NCBI GenBank assembly: GCA_963930655.1
Contig: OZ005602.1
Span: 21,279,840 to 21,343,839, forward strand
Length of the DNA: 64,000 nucleotides
DNA from: Myrica gale
Lineage: Eukaryota > Streptophyta > Magnoliopsida > Fagales > Myricaceae
Direction of reading: 5' to 3'
The notes beneath the pieces are model-generated. The model was given only the letters and a program-made list of their open reading frames with translations, was not told the origin of the DNA and did no database searches. The position numbers and the translations under genes were made by a program. Position 1 is the first letter of the stretch. Every line of letters starts with the position of its first letter. Below, piece after piece: positions 21,924 to 34,600 of this stretch.

Positions 21924-23022
21924 GTCTAGGGTTTGATCTGGGAAGATTTGTGTAAAGTAGAACTATTCATCACTTCTTTCTATTTTAGGGTGAAAGTGTG
22001 GTAATTCTAACAAATTCATTTGCTAGCAAGCCAATTGACAGCTGGACTTCCTGTACTCTGAAATTAAGTTATAGTAAAGACTTGTATATTCCGCAATAAA
22101 AGCAACAACTATATTGGTTCTTTGTTGTGGGTTTTTTTGATGGAATTGTTAGCTAGCCAAAGGGTATTATAGTCCTGCTCGGCGACCCCCTTGAAGGACA
22201 TGTTCAGATGAGATACATTTGTTCACTGCTTCTACACGTTGAAAAGGTAAAACTTGTAGATAGCATTCATATATAGGCAGCTGCCAGCTAGTTCATGGAA
22301 AGGATAGGTCTTTTGGATGTCTTAATCAAAATTTCCTACATATTCAACCTTGTAAAGTATTTGATTTTAATTATTAGTTTTAAATTAAATCGTTAAAATT
22401 ATAATTTATTTCTCTTGAAAGGTATTAAATTTGCAAAATACCAAAGTGTTAAGTTATTGATCGTTAGATCTAATATATCCCCACATGGTAAAAGCAATTT
22501 AAAAAAAAAATAAGCATCGTTTGAGATTTAAAGACTTTGCGTTGAAGACTTTTTGCATGCACGTGCATTAGCTTCCAATCTTGGGGTTGAGGCCATAAGT
22601 ATTTCTCCCACCCTTCCAACGCACAGTTGAGAAAAACCACGTAGTACTGCTTCTATATGACTTGTTTCTCTAGAGGGAACAATACAGGTAGGAGAACATT
22701 TCTGAAAACACCCAAACTATTTACAGTAAAACTATCACATTTGTCCCAGTAGTTTCTTTTTTGGCTGTTATAGTCATCAGTTATGTGGAAAACCAATGGG
22801 AACACAGAATGGAATGTCTATCAGGAACCTTGATTGAAAATATACTTGCTATGATGCAAAGACAAGAACGTTGCAATCATAGTAGAGCACAAATCTAATG
22901 TCAGGAAGAAAATTTCTCAATGTTTTTAGTACAAGCATCCGTGTGTTATGTAACCAAGTCAACTGTTCATACATCACTTGTGACAAAACGATATGGTTGC
23001 TGAATTGGTGGTACCTAGCCAA
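21924..23022. other. Convergent intergenic region, no gene seen
   Basis: It lies between the 3' ends of the PGRL1-like gene (+) and the RAB5IF gene (-), so it should hold both 3' UTRs and poly(A) signals. I saw no additional coding feature. Confidence 0.45.
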
Positions 23023-23174
23023 TCAGAAGTGTCCCAAGCTGTATACAATAATCCATGCAAGCTGGAAAACAGAAAAGGAGGGAATTGTAAGTCAAGGACC
23101 AACATGAGCTCCCGCCTCCCTGTCCCTCAATTATGAAGTATGTGCATAAAGGCCATGTTTATTTACATGTGTGC

Positions 23175-23205
<31 letters not shown>

Positions 23206-26200
23206 AGAGAGTGAGAGACGGAGAACGAAGAGAACTTGAAGTACCAGAAAGAAGGTTATGGAAGCAAAAAGCCCCTCCTGAAGGAGAGCTCCATGACCAC
23301 CAAAATCCTCTTCATCGATCTTTAGAATCAGCGCATAATAACCATATACGATCCCAGAGGATATCAAAAGGAACCTGCAAATCCAGAAATCATCACGTCA
23401 TTTTCTTCAATGATATACCTGTACGATTGGAAAGAGATGACATCCAACTCAAATCAAAGTTGACACTATGAATCCATCTAATCTAGGACTGATTTGTATC
23501 CAAAAGAATCGATTAACGAATGAAAACTTCCAAGTCCCCTTTGTTCACAAACAAGGAAGCTAAGTAATATCTCGTTTCGTGTGTGTGTTGGGCGGGGGGG
23601 GGGGGGGGGGATGAAGCTGCAACTATGGAACACCATCTTACAGATAAATCCACAATTCAAAGTGCTTTTCTGTTTTATTCTCGATAAACCAGCACTTATA
23701 TAGAAAAGTAGGAAGACCAAAATGAGCAAGAGTCTTTGACAAAAAGTGCCAGCCGAAGACATTACAAAGAAATGGGGTCTCAACATCCAACAGTTGGTTC
23801 AAAATTTCATTGTAGCCCCTCCCTTTACTTCAAGCATAATTATCTTCCAATATAATCACCAACAAACCTCATATTTGACTATTCAAGCACTACCTCCATA
23901 TGAACGCCACATAGCTTGTTTTTAACACAGTATTTCGCAGCAATCACCTTACTCAACAGCTTCATCTTCTGCCGCAACCTCTTATACAGATGTTCCTTTG
24001 ATCAAAGCTTTTGATGGCAAATCAACAAATATAGTGGGAGCCACTCATTCCACAACCCAAAGAAGAAACTCTAGACACAGTAAATCCATGCAATTCAGTT
24101 CCAAGAATGCTCAAATCCTCCGCCTTGATGTTTATATAAGTATAACTCTAGGCATACGAAGTTCATTTGAATCATATGCACTGGCAAGCATACTTCACTT
24201 TTCACATCCTCTATAGATCCATAATCAAAAAGTGTCTTTGTGATTATGAGTACTGCTTTGAGATCACACTACATAGTTGATGTCGTTTATACGGCATACC
24301 AAGTTTATGTAAATCATATACACTGGCAAGCATAGATCACTTTTCACATCCTTTACAGATCCATAATCAAAAAGTGTCGTTGTGACTGAGTACTGCTTTG
24401 AGATCAAACTTACACAGTTGATGTTGTTTATACTACATACATATGATGTATGAGACACCCTTTTGACCTCTAGTTGTCCGTACAACACCTTCAGCATGAA
24501 GCTTATCAAAATTTACAAATCAAGAAGTTTCTCTTTGCACATTCCCCAACCAAAGCACTTTGGCTTGGCCCAAAATTGATGAAAGGCTAAACTCTAAACG
24601 ATCAAGAAATGTAAATCCTCTGACTATTTCTTAAAAATCATAATTTCTGTCTCTAGACCTGAACACCAAGTGTTTCCAACACCCTCCAAACCACCCCACA
24701 CCTTAGAAGAGGCCAAACGATGAAATGTGGGTCAAAATTCATCTATCCTATGGAGTCAATTTTATGTTTGGACCTTCTCTACCACAGTATGACAGAACCC
24801 TATCCTATTGCAACTTCTGAGTCATCCAAAAGATGATACGTGTGCATTAGGTTCAAAGCTGCATCTAAGACATATGGTGAACATATAATAACAGATTTAT
24901 CTCAAAGACCGAGATGACAGCTTCCTGAATTCCTGCCTCATGAACCCGGCTGGTCCAACATACTCCTATCCAATATTCATCGTCAAGGTCCAATATGGAA
25001 AGGTAACAGTACAATCTCTTAATAATAGGCAATGGATAAGTCATTCAAAGGAAGATATTCTTCATGAGCAAAAACTAAGCAAGGATATTGTAGGTCTATC
25101 GATTGAGGTAAAACACTGTGAATACCTTAAAATCCTTCTATTTGGTCCTTTCTAAACTTGATGGCTATAACACAAGCATAAAACAGAATTTCCCTACATC
25201 CACACACATGGTATTAAAGCTTCATCTACGTGAACTATAGCAACAGAAAAAGGTGACAGAGTAAAGCACGGTAAGAGGTAACTAGATACATTCATTTTTT
25301 GAATAAATAAGGCTGCTTAAGAAAGTGCACAAGTATAGACTTACACAACCAACCATATACCACCAACAAAAGGTATAGCACCCAATAGTAATCCACATAC
25401 AAGGGCCGCCACCTGTCGAATCCAATGCAACACATCTCCCAATTGATCCTGCGGCAAATGAAGTGTGAAAGGCTAAATCATCATATTCTAAACCAGTGGC
25501 GGATGCAGGGGGTGCGGCTCTGGGCGGCCGCCACCCATTGCATCCCCAAAAAAAAATTTTACATTAAGTTTTTTTTTTATTATTATTCATAGTCAGGGCT
25601 GGGCCTATGAGGGCCCGACCCCCATTGGCCCAGGCCAACCCCCATTTATTCTGCATCAGGCATAACCTTTCTTGAGCAATCTGCATCAGGGCATTTGTGT
25701 GTCATGCAAACTTGAAGAAAAGGTGCTCTTCGAATATTTTCAACTGTAAGATTTTATCCAATCTATGGCTTTTACAGGCAATGATAATCAAGGGTTTTAG
25801 AGGAGACAACAACACTCATAAAATCCACTTTCTTTCCAACTCATCCATTGGGATGGCAGATATTGTTTCCTTGCTCTGCCTGGTTGGTGTTACAGGTGCT
25901 GCCATTTTGTCTGATCACTTCCTTGTATGATACATGCAAACTCTTGCTTTGGTAATTCTCTTGTCCTTCTGAGATTTTTATTGCCAGTTGGAATGGATTT
26001 TGCTTATTTCCTGCACATTTGTCACTTGATTGGCAACTAACAAAGCTTGCAATTTCGGACTTCTCCCCTTATCTTAGTGGGGATGCAGGGCAATATACAA
26101 CTTGTAAGTTTTGCTATCTGTTAATGTAACAAAATAATTACTAGTGTTAAAAAAGAAATAAAGGATGAGGACAGAACTACTTCTTCATTCAACTGCAAGC

Positions 26201-27471
26201 ATTGGGTAGCATTTTGTTGATTATCTGTCAAGCATGCCTGCAAGTGGCTCTTTACTGTTAAGTATCTTCAATTGTTTATCCGATAGCATAAGTCAAGATT
26301 GAGGCAGCAGCTCTCAAGTGGTGTGATTCTCATAAGCTGTTACTTGCTAAGTACTAAGTTGCGTGAGGATGATATTTTCTAACAAGATAGTTCTTTTCTC
26401 AAATGATTGGTCATAAATTTAACTTCAATGAAAGTACACATTATCTAGCTTTACAAGGTGCATATGAAAGCGAGGTAGAAAGACAAATGAGCCTCACTAC
26501 GTCACTCCACTCCACAAATGTTGATTCCCACCATCTGCGATTCATGTGCATACCAAGCCATGGTGCTCTACGATCTACAGTGACTACTCCATCAAATTTC
26601 TCCTTCAATGACTGTCCAAAGACACTTCCAACATCAACAACCAGAGGCTGCTCCTCACAGTTAACCACTGTTCTCCAATCAGACCACCAAGCATCATCAA
26701 GTATGGAGAATTTTTAGCCAATAGAGTTCTTGTCATTTTTACCTTTCAATAACTTACGCTGATTATTTAGTCTTTAATTTTTGATATTGTAACTCTAAGA
26801 CAATTTTTTACATTACGAAGGAAAAAAATTCTTGTCATTTTACCTTTAAAGTTTGACCCCCTTGGATTTTGATCCTGAATCCGCCAGTGTTCGAGAATTT
26901 CAACCAAACACGTACGAATTAGTTGCAAATACTGGTAATTGTTTGCATAAAAAGTTCCCTAGTTGGGTAGGCTGAAGCTTAAGCTACAAAGCCGTTATAG
27001 CAGTTTCTGCTCTGTGTGTTCCGTAACTTCCACTGCAAGAAAACTGGTTGACCGTTTCCCACTTCTTCTTGCTTATTTTCCAACGCCCCCACAAGAGCCT
27101 TTAATATTAAGCCGAATAAAATCTTGAAATGCAAATTCAATAACACAGAACGAAGATGCTCCTTTTGACTCCCAAGAAAACAAGATAGCACAGAAAAGAA
27201 AAAAAAAACAACAGAGAAGAATCGCACACTGCATTACATAGATAATTTTAATTTTGTGCTCTATAGGGAGGATTCTAATTTTCGTTCATTTCCCACAATT
27301 TCTCCAAAACCAAACGGAGTTAACTACATCATCGAGAAAAAGATTCAAGGTAAAAAATACCTTGTCCCAGGAGGCCTCTGGATCCAACAACTTGGCCAAC
27401 TTGAAAGGAGACAAGTGACCGTTTTGGTGTTGTGGTGGAAGATTGAATTTTACCGATTTCCCTTCTTTCAT
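23023..27471 (-). CDS. RAB5IF: RAB5IF/OPTI-type membrane protein (Rab5-interacting family)
   Basis: Four exons on the minus strand: 27471-27361, 25448-25345, 23374-23245 and 23061-23023. They join in phase to a 127-residue protein. It starts MKEGKSVKF, has FKLAKLLDPEASWDK, the hallmark DQLGDVLHWIRQVAAL, two to three membrane segments (LVCGLLLGAIPFVGGIWLVV; FLLISSGIVYGYYALIL; LFASITFFLLAWIIVYSLG) and the acidic loop KIDEEDFGGHGALLQEG, and ends YSLGHF. In animals the family member RAB5IF (OPTI, RCAF1) is a small ER and/or mitochondrial membrane protein linked to the TMCO1 insertase and respirasome assembly; the plant role is unproven. The frame extends upstream of this ATG without another ATG. 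Introns 1 and 2 are about 1.9 kb each; intron 1 holds a hAT element. Confidence 0.9.
24171..24433. repeat. Tandem duplication of about 142 bp
   Basis: Two direct copies, from about 24171 and 24313, share ATCATAT(G/A)CACTGGCAAGC, TTTTCACATCC, ATAATCAAAAAGTGTC and GAGTACTGCTTTGAGATCA. They lie in intron 2 of the RAB5IF gene and have diverged by small changes. Non-coding. Confidence 0.75.
25494..26889. mobile_element. Old hAT-like element in RAB5IF intron 1
   Basis: The left end is CAGTGGCGGATGCAGG and the right end, inverted, CACTGGCGGATTCAGG. These are typical termini of a common plant hAT family. The flanks TTCTAAAC and TTCGAGAA may be a decayed 8-bp duplication (5 of 8 agree). Inside, short frames (for example 25697-25930) show no usable transposase motif. 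The left end lies only 45 bp from the splice acceptor of exon 2. Confidence 0.65.
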
Positions 27472-27622
27472 TCCGACGAACCAAACGCAGTATATACTTA
27501 ACAAAACCAGAAAAAGAAAAGCGAAATTCCAAAGTCCCAAAAGCTTCTATGCGAGGAGAGATAGAGACGGTGAGGATCCGAGGACGTTAAGGCTTAGCAA
27601 TTGGCGGAGAGATAGAGAAGAA

Positions 27623-27690
27623 GAGAAAAAGAGGTACAGTAACGCAATGGAATGAGAGAGAAAAAGAGGTACGGTAACGCAATGGAATTG
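27623..27690. repeat. 35-bp tandem duplication in the RAB5IF leader region
   Basis: GAGGTACAGTAACGCAATGG (27631) is repeated 35 bp later as GAGGTACGGTAACGCAATGG (27666), with the AGAAAAA run before each. It lies 150-220 bp upstream of the RAB5IF ATG, probably in the 5' UTR or core promoter. Confidence 0.7.
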
Positions 27691-27789
27691 TTTTAAGTAA
27701 AATGATCCCAAAATGCGAAAAAGCTTGGCTGTAGATCTGAAATGATTGGGTGTGAGATCAGAGACTGCGTTGTGATTTGTAAATATTCC

Positions 27790-28330
27790 CGCTCCGCTAG
27801 ACGGCACGTGATCGTGATCTGTATTTTTTTTTTCGTCACGTGATCGTGATCGTGATCTGTATACTGTCGCAGAAGAGTGGTCCCCACCCATCATTTAAAA
27901 CTTTAGAAATACCTAAGGATAAACAAGTCAGCGCCTGAATTATGAGATTCTTTATTTTCTAAATTATTAATTTTAAGACATTTCATATTATCACCTTAAA
28001 TTTTTATTTTTCGTTAAATTAAATAAAAAAATGGGCCTTATTCAGCCCAGCCCAATAGAGCGACCGAGAAAGCCACCGTGAGCTCTACAAATGGGCCTTA
28101 CCCAGCCCAGCCCAAATTCAGAAGCTCAGCTTACTAGCTAGTAGCTACTGGCACGCAGTAACCTCCAGTTGAACGCCGAAAGATTTTGCGAGGCTGACTG
28201 GCTGAGCCGCTCAGTAGTCAAAAGTCAAAACGCTCTTCTGTAATATCCAATCACGCTCTTAAGCCGCGAGTGTTTCATTAAAACCGTTCTTCCACCTGAA
28301 CACAATTAGCGGAAACGCCTCCCCGTTAAG
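27790..28330. promoter_or_regulatory. Divergent promoter region of RAB5IF (-) and ORP3A (+)
   Basis: The two ATGs are 1.1 kb apart and point away from each other. The region has two near copies of CACGTGATCGTGATC (27804 and 27836; each contains a G-box CACGTG). It also has several TGGGC(C/T) or GGGCC motifs at 28032-28062 and 28090-28115 (AAATGGGCCTTA twice, AGCCCAGCCCAA twice). Clustered TGGGC(C/T) motifs are known as site II elements bound by TCP factors in promoters of plant housekeeping and mitochondrial genes. Functional assignment is inferred. Confidence 0.5.
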
Positions 28331-28519
28331 AACTCGGAAAAAAGACAAGCCAAAACCGCCAACGAATTCCACCTCTCGTCCTCGCTGTTCTCTGAAATCT
28401 CAGATCCTGCCCCTCCGTCGCCCTCCTATTTGTAAGTATTCACCACCACCTTCTCTCTCTTTCTTGTCGTCGTTCTGTCTTTCACTCCCGAGGTTGGCAC
28501 CTTCGTGAATTTCATCACA

Positions 28520-28556
<37 letters not shown>

Positions 28557-28606
28557 CCTCCGCAGGCCTTTCTCGATCTTCAAATTTCGGCTCAGATTAG
28601 AGAGAG

Positions 28607-31600
28607 ATGAGTAGTCCTAAGAAGAACCAGGGGAAGGGCTTATTCTCCGCCATGAGTTCCGGCTTGTCCATGTTCGGCAACGCCATGCACCGATCCGTTA
28701 ACGGGTATTTACATTCCTTTGTAATTCAAACCCTTTGCTATATTGTTATGCAGTGGAACTATCAGATATACTCTCATCTTTGTTTCCTGGAATGCAATTA
28801 GCTGTGGAATTTGGCATTTCGGAACCTTAAGGGGCGTTTGTTTTCCAATTATTCCACCCTCAATATTTCCAAACAATCATAAAATAATCTCTCTCCTCAT
28901 TAAATTATAAAATAATATTATATTATTCAATTAAATCTTCCCTCTTCATTTTTTTTATAAAATACTATACTTTTTCACGAACCTCAATACCCAAAATTTT
29001 CAAAACTCCAATATTTCCACAAACAAACACCCCCTAAGATGTTTTGATAGGTGATTGTGCTCAAGGGAGTGTTATTTTGGTTTGCTTTCGTGATGCATGA
29101 CTTAAGTCCTATGGTATTGAGTTGCTTTTGGCGAGTAAGCTGAATTCAGGTATAAATTTAGAGACAAAATAGAGGTAATTGTGCTATTTACTTAAAGGTT
29201 TTCGGCTCTATTAATGGAGGATTGAAGAAAAATGGCTTGCTTTATCATAGAATTAGAGCTACTTCTGCTGTTTACTGCAAGGGTTTCCAGCAGTGGCGGA
29301 ACCAGGAGTCAATCTGAAGAGGGGCCAACTCTTAAGAAAAAATGATAGAAATTTTTTTTTACTACATAAATGTAAAAAATGTCTTAGAATTAAAATATTG
29401 AAAATTAAGACTAAAAATATATTATATTGAAATATATGTACCGTACTATTTGCTGAGACTATTAAATACACCTACATGACTCTGAAATACCTTTTTTCCA
29501 ATTTTCCTTTTTCCAATTGCTAAATCCTATAGATTACACACATCTCCCTCAGATCTTGATAATTTACTTTGCCTAAATAAATAACATCACAAGTAATACG
29601 CCGCATCCTCTGATACTATATTTCAACCATTCATACTCTTTGAACCATGACTTCAAAAAGTCCTCATTAGTTTTTCATATTGCTTTTTGAGAAAATTATA
29701 CAAAGTGGTTGACAAGAACCTTTTATCAAATACTCCCTATCAACTTAATCTCTAATCTCAACATCATATTCTTTAATTGGTTTACGTAACCTGGGTCAAT
29801 AACAATATCATCCAAACTAAATAAAACACGAGGTCTTTTGGAACTAGTAGTTGTCTCGGAAGTAACGGCTATATTAGAAGTATTAGACAACTCCACTGAT
29901 TTTTTCATCAAAAACTTATTCATTATCTAAACAAAATAAAACAAAATTCATCAATATAATTTCACAACTTAATCGTAATATTCACAATTTCAATATAATT
30001 TTAAAACGGTATATTAATAACATATCAAGTAGTGTCTTTACCAATTACAAGTTGAAGTTATACAAGAGACATATTAGCTTTAAAAAAAAAATAACTAGAT
30101 GCATTGGCCCCGGTTGGACCCCCCCTACATCCGCCACTGGTTTCCAGGTTTGTTATATTGGATTGGAATAGACAAATTTATTTTTTGACGTGAGTCACAC
30201 TAAGCTGAATCTGGGGCATAATTTTGGATTACTTCTGCTGTGAACCGAACATGTCCTGGCATTTGTTAGAAAATGGGGTTGAAATAGAGAAATGAGCTTG
30301 ACAAGAGTCCCACTTTAGGTATCGTGCCAATTTTTTGAGGGGGTTGTGGCCCATTGATCATGAATGCTGCTGGTACGCATAGGCTGTGTCCTCTTCATAA
30401 GGTTCTATAATGTGAGAGATATTATTTGCTGAATCATTACTATATGCTTGTGAATCATTATTATATGCTTGTTTAGGAGTGACGCATGTTAATAACCTGG
30501 CTCATTTTTATTTTTCGTCTTTTGCTTCTAGGTTGCTTGGCTACGAAGGGGTAGAAGTGATAAATCCAGAAGGAGGCAAAGAAGATGCAGAGGAGGAGGC
30601 TCAGAGAGGAAGATGGAAACAGGAGGTGCTATTTATTTCTCGTCTACTCCAACTCTCTGTTCTCTCATGTTAAGCGGGTTACTTTGATGGATGGTCTTCT
30701 TTTCCTCTTGCATTTTTGTTTAGTATTTCCATGGCTGAGTAATCATGGTTTCAAGTTACATTGATGTCCAGAGTGCTATTAAGATAAGAGTTTTTTTCTT
30801 TTGCTTTGTGGTATCATTTGTTTTGGTTTTGCAATTGATATTTTTTTATTAATCAATTTTGAATATTGTGAAACCGGTCATAGATATTTATAGTGTGTTT
30901 GTTGTCAAAATTTTATCTTGGTGTTAAAAAAAGAGGTTGGTATTGGGATTGGTGAATGAGTGATAAAAGTAAAAGTAAAATTTTGAAGTGTGTTCGATAA
31001 AAGTAAAATTTTAATAAAATTTTTGTTTAACAAAGGCCTTGTTAGTTGTGTGGTGTTTAAGTGTTAAAATTTTGGGGTATTGGAGTTGGTGAAAAAGTGA
31101 AGAGAGATGATTTGAAGAAATTTTTTATATTTATTTGTAGTGAAAATGGATGATTTGATGAGGAGAGGGATAATTTTTTTAGTTATTTTATTAGGCCAAA
31201 ATTGTGCCCAAAATTTTGGCACCCAAACACCACCCAATGGTGGCTTAATATGTTTCTTTTTAGGTACCCAGCGGTCAATGCAGATGACATGTGTGTGTCC
31301 TTAGGATGTTCTTCACACTCAGGATAGGAATGCATCCCAAAGCTACATATCTTCAGTTTTAATTGGTCATCTTCCACAAATAACATAGCTTCAATGCTTT
31401 TGTAACACTCCCTTCCCAGTAGGGTTAGGAATGTCACCACAAGTACATAAGCAAAATAAAATAACAGAATCTCAGAATCAGAAAATATTGCAGAATTTAA
31501 AACTTAAACAATCTCAACTTCATGGTAGTTAAAGGGGTAAATACATTTTTCACCCACAAACTACCATAGGTTTTGCACTTTACACTCTAAACTACCAGTT

Positions 31601-34600
31601 TTGAGACATTACATCCTTAAACTACCCAATCTTAGGCACTTTGGGGAAACTGTCAAATTTTTAGACACTTTGTACCCTTAAACTACTAACGTTAGAAACT
31701 TTGCACCCTCCAATTACCAACGTTAGATACTTTGCACCCTCCGTTCGGCAATAAAACCCCCAAGAATTTAATGAATTGACAACAATATCTTTAATATATG
31801 CAAAAGTAGATCAAGGGCATTATTGTCATTTTATTAAAAAATTGTCAGAGAGTGCAAAGTGTCTAAGATTGATAGTTAGAGGATACAAATTTCTCAAAAA
31901 TGGCAGTTTAGGGTGCAAAGTACAAAATATACGGTAGTTAATGGGTGATAATATATTTTTCCCTAATTTAAAAGAGCTTTGAAAATAAAACTTAGGAGTT
32001 ATATCATCCTAAAACGTGATATTTGAGGCCTTAAACAAGTGTGTTTGTTTAATTCATAGATGCTACAAAAGTAGTGACACATGTTACATCGATAGATGTT
32101 AAAAATTGATATCTTTCTTATGCTAGCAATACCAAATATGTCATTCATGCATCTTGACTCTTCATGCAATCATTCACTGAATCATATTAGCATGTGTAAA
32201 CATATGTTTAGGGTATTTTTCTCGATTTTCAGCAACTGCTTATCTATACTACCATGCATTTTGCCATTCAAAGCATGCCGAAATTACCCAATGCAATATT
32301 ATCACATCTAAGTTATTTTGGGCATAGTTATTCTTTGTCCCTTTTAATGAGGATATTCTGAGACTGTTGTTTTGCTTCAAAGGATAGAGACAGTTACTGG
32401 AAAATGATGCACAAATATATAGGCTCTGACATCACGTCAATGGTCACACTTCCTGTCCTTATTTTTGAGCCAATGACTATGCTCCAGAAAATGGCTGAGG
32501 TTTGTACCATTTCGTTTCGAAAATGCTTCTGTCGGTTTTGTACTTCTTATATTGTGTTATTGGATGAATGTGCAATGCGTGTGACAGATAATGGAGTACT
32601 CATATTTGTTGGACCGGGCAGACGAATGCGAGGATCCTTATATGCGATTGGTGTATGCCTGTGAGTATTCTTTTATATTGAACTTTTACTTGCCCTGTGC
32701 AAGTATTGCTCATTCATTTATGGTGTTTATGCCGCTGATTGCAGCATCATGGGCTATATCTGTCTACTATGCCTATCAACGAACCTGGAAACCTTTTAAT
32801 CCTATTCTTGGGGAGACTTATGAAATGAGCAATCATGGAGGGGTTTCATTTATTGCAGAGCAGGTGAGTTTTGAGAAATACACTCAGATTCGCTACGAGG
32901 TTTTGCCCAAATTTTGAATGTTTGATATATATTTCAATTTCAGGTTAGTCACCATCCCCCAATGGGCGTTGGACATGCTGAAAACGAGCATTTTACTTAT
33001 GATGTGACTTCAAAGTTAAAAACTAAATTATTAGGAAATTCTCTTGACGTTTACCCTGTTGGAAGGTAACACTTGTTGCACCATTCTCCATTAAGTGTTA
33101 TATTCGGTTCTACTTTCTTTATGAAATCTAATTTGTGCCAACACTGTAGTTGTTGAAAAGCAGCAGATTCATGCATTTAGTTACCACTTGGACACCGAAG
33201 GCTTTTATGTTTGTTTTCTTTTGTTATACTTGTCCCTTGGAATCTGATACAGGGCCTGAATATTTCTTACAGATAGTCTTCAACTGAGGGATAAGCTTTT
33301 TTTTCTTCCAACCTAATCTAATTTGTGATGCTCTGAAAAGATAGGGAGAAAAATCAACTGTAGGGTGCTGTAGCCACTTTTAAGTAGATTAGGCAATCTA
33401 TATCTCGAGTAATTCATATAGTAGGTCATTCATATTTGAACAGAAGTATATGGTGTACTCTCAAAATATTCTGCTTATCATCTTCACCAATAAAAAATAA
33501 TGGAACATTAAGTTCTTCCTCAATTATTCATACTGCCAGTATGAAAGTCCTTTAATTCGTAATATACTTGTATTGTTTGCAGAACGCGTGTGACTCTTAA
33601 AAGGGACGGTGTGGTCTTAGATTTGGTGCCACCTCCTACAAAGGTTAATAATCTGATATTTGGTCGCACATGGGTTGATTCACCAGGGGAGATGATTATG
33701 ACAAATTTGACCACAGGGGACAAAGTTGTTCTATATTTTCAGCCCTGTGGCTGGTTCGGGTACTGCACATATCTCTTTTTGTTTTTATTCCTTTTGGATT
33801 GCACTACATCTATTTGTACTTTTTTTGTTCGAGTGTTTTAATGGATCAATAAGTCATTAAAATTGGTGGTATTCTTAACAATGGAACTTTTGAGATGAAG
33901 ATTGGCTCATGGGAGATGTGTTTGAGTTTCTCTTGCTGCTTGTTTTCTCTTGATTTTGTTTCTTGCTACATTGCTGTGAATCTGTGAAGGTAGAGTTGGG
34001 TCCAGATGCTACAACTAACTGGATTACTCAAGATCTTCTTACTCACTTTAAAGGTTCCTACGCACTTGAAAAAAAAAGGAAAAATCATAAATAAGTTTGG
34101 GCAATCATCATAGCAATCGTTTTTGAGTCTTAGAGAAGGTCCTTTTGGTTTGCTCCCGTCTCCTGAGGTGTACTGCAGTGCTCAATTTGTGTTGCATTGC
34201 TGGATGTGCCCTAAACTTTTGGTTTTGTTTTACACAAGAATCTTTCCCTTGTGTTGTTTTTCCTGGTTTGTTATGCGTATTATGTCTACCTGAACTCTTC
34301 TTGCTACCATCTAGTCAGGTCCGATTAAAGTCTGTGTTTGTTGCAGAGCTGGTCGCTATGAAGTGGATGGGTATGTGTATAATGCTAATGAGGAACCGCA
34401 AATATTGATGACTGGTAAATGGAATCAGAAGTTGAGTTATCAACCTTGTGACATGGAAGGGGAGCCGCTTCCAGGCACAGAACTGAAAGAGGTAAGTTTT
34501 CCTGTGATCTGTGGATATCTTATTTTCCACTTATGCAATGCTTTAGATATTGTTTTACTGTTGGGTTCGGTGCACATAAAATAGTTGGCGTCAAACAGGG

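Noticed and set aside
23133-23471. 112-codon plus-strand frame
   Set aside because: It is the complement of RAB5IF exon 3 and a GAGAGT repeat.
27472-27540. An upstream start for RAB5IF giving an extra hydrophobic N-terminus
   Set aside because: The codon at 27540 is TTG, not ATG; the ATG at 27471 fits the family's usual N-terminus.
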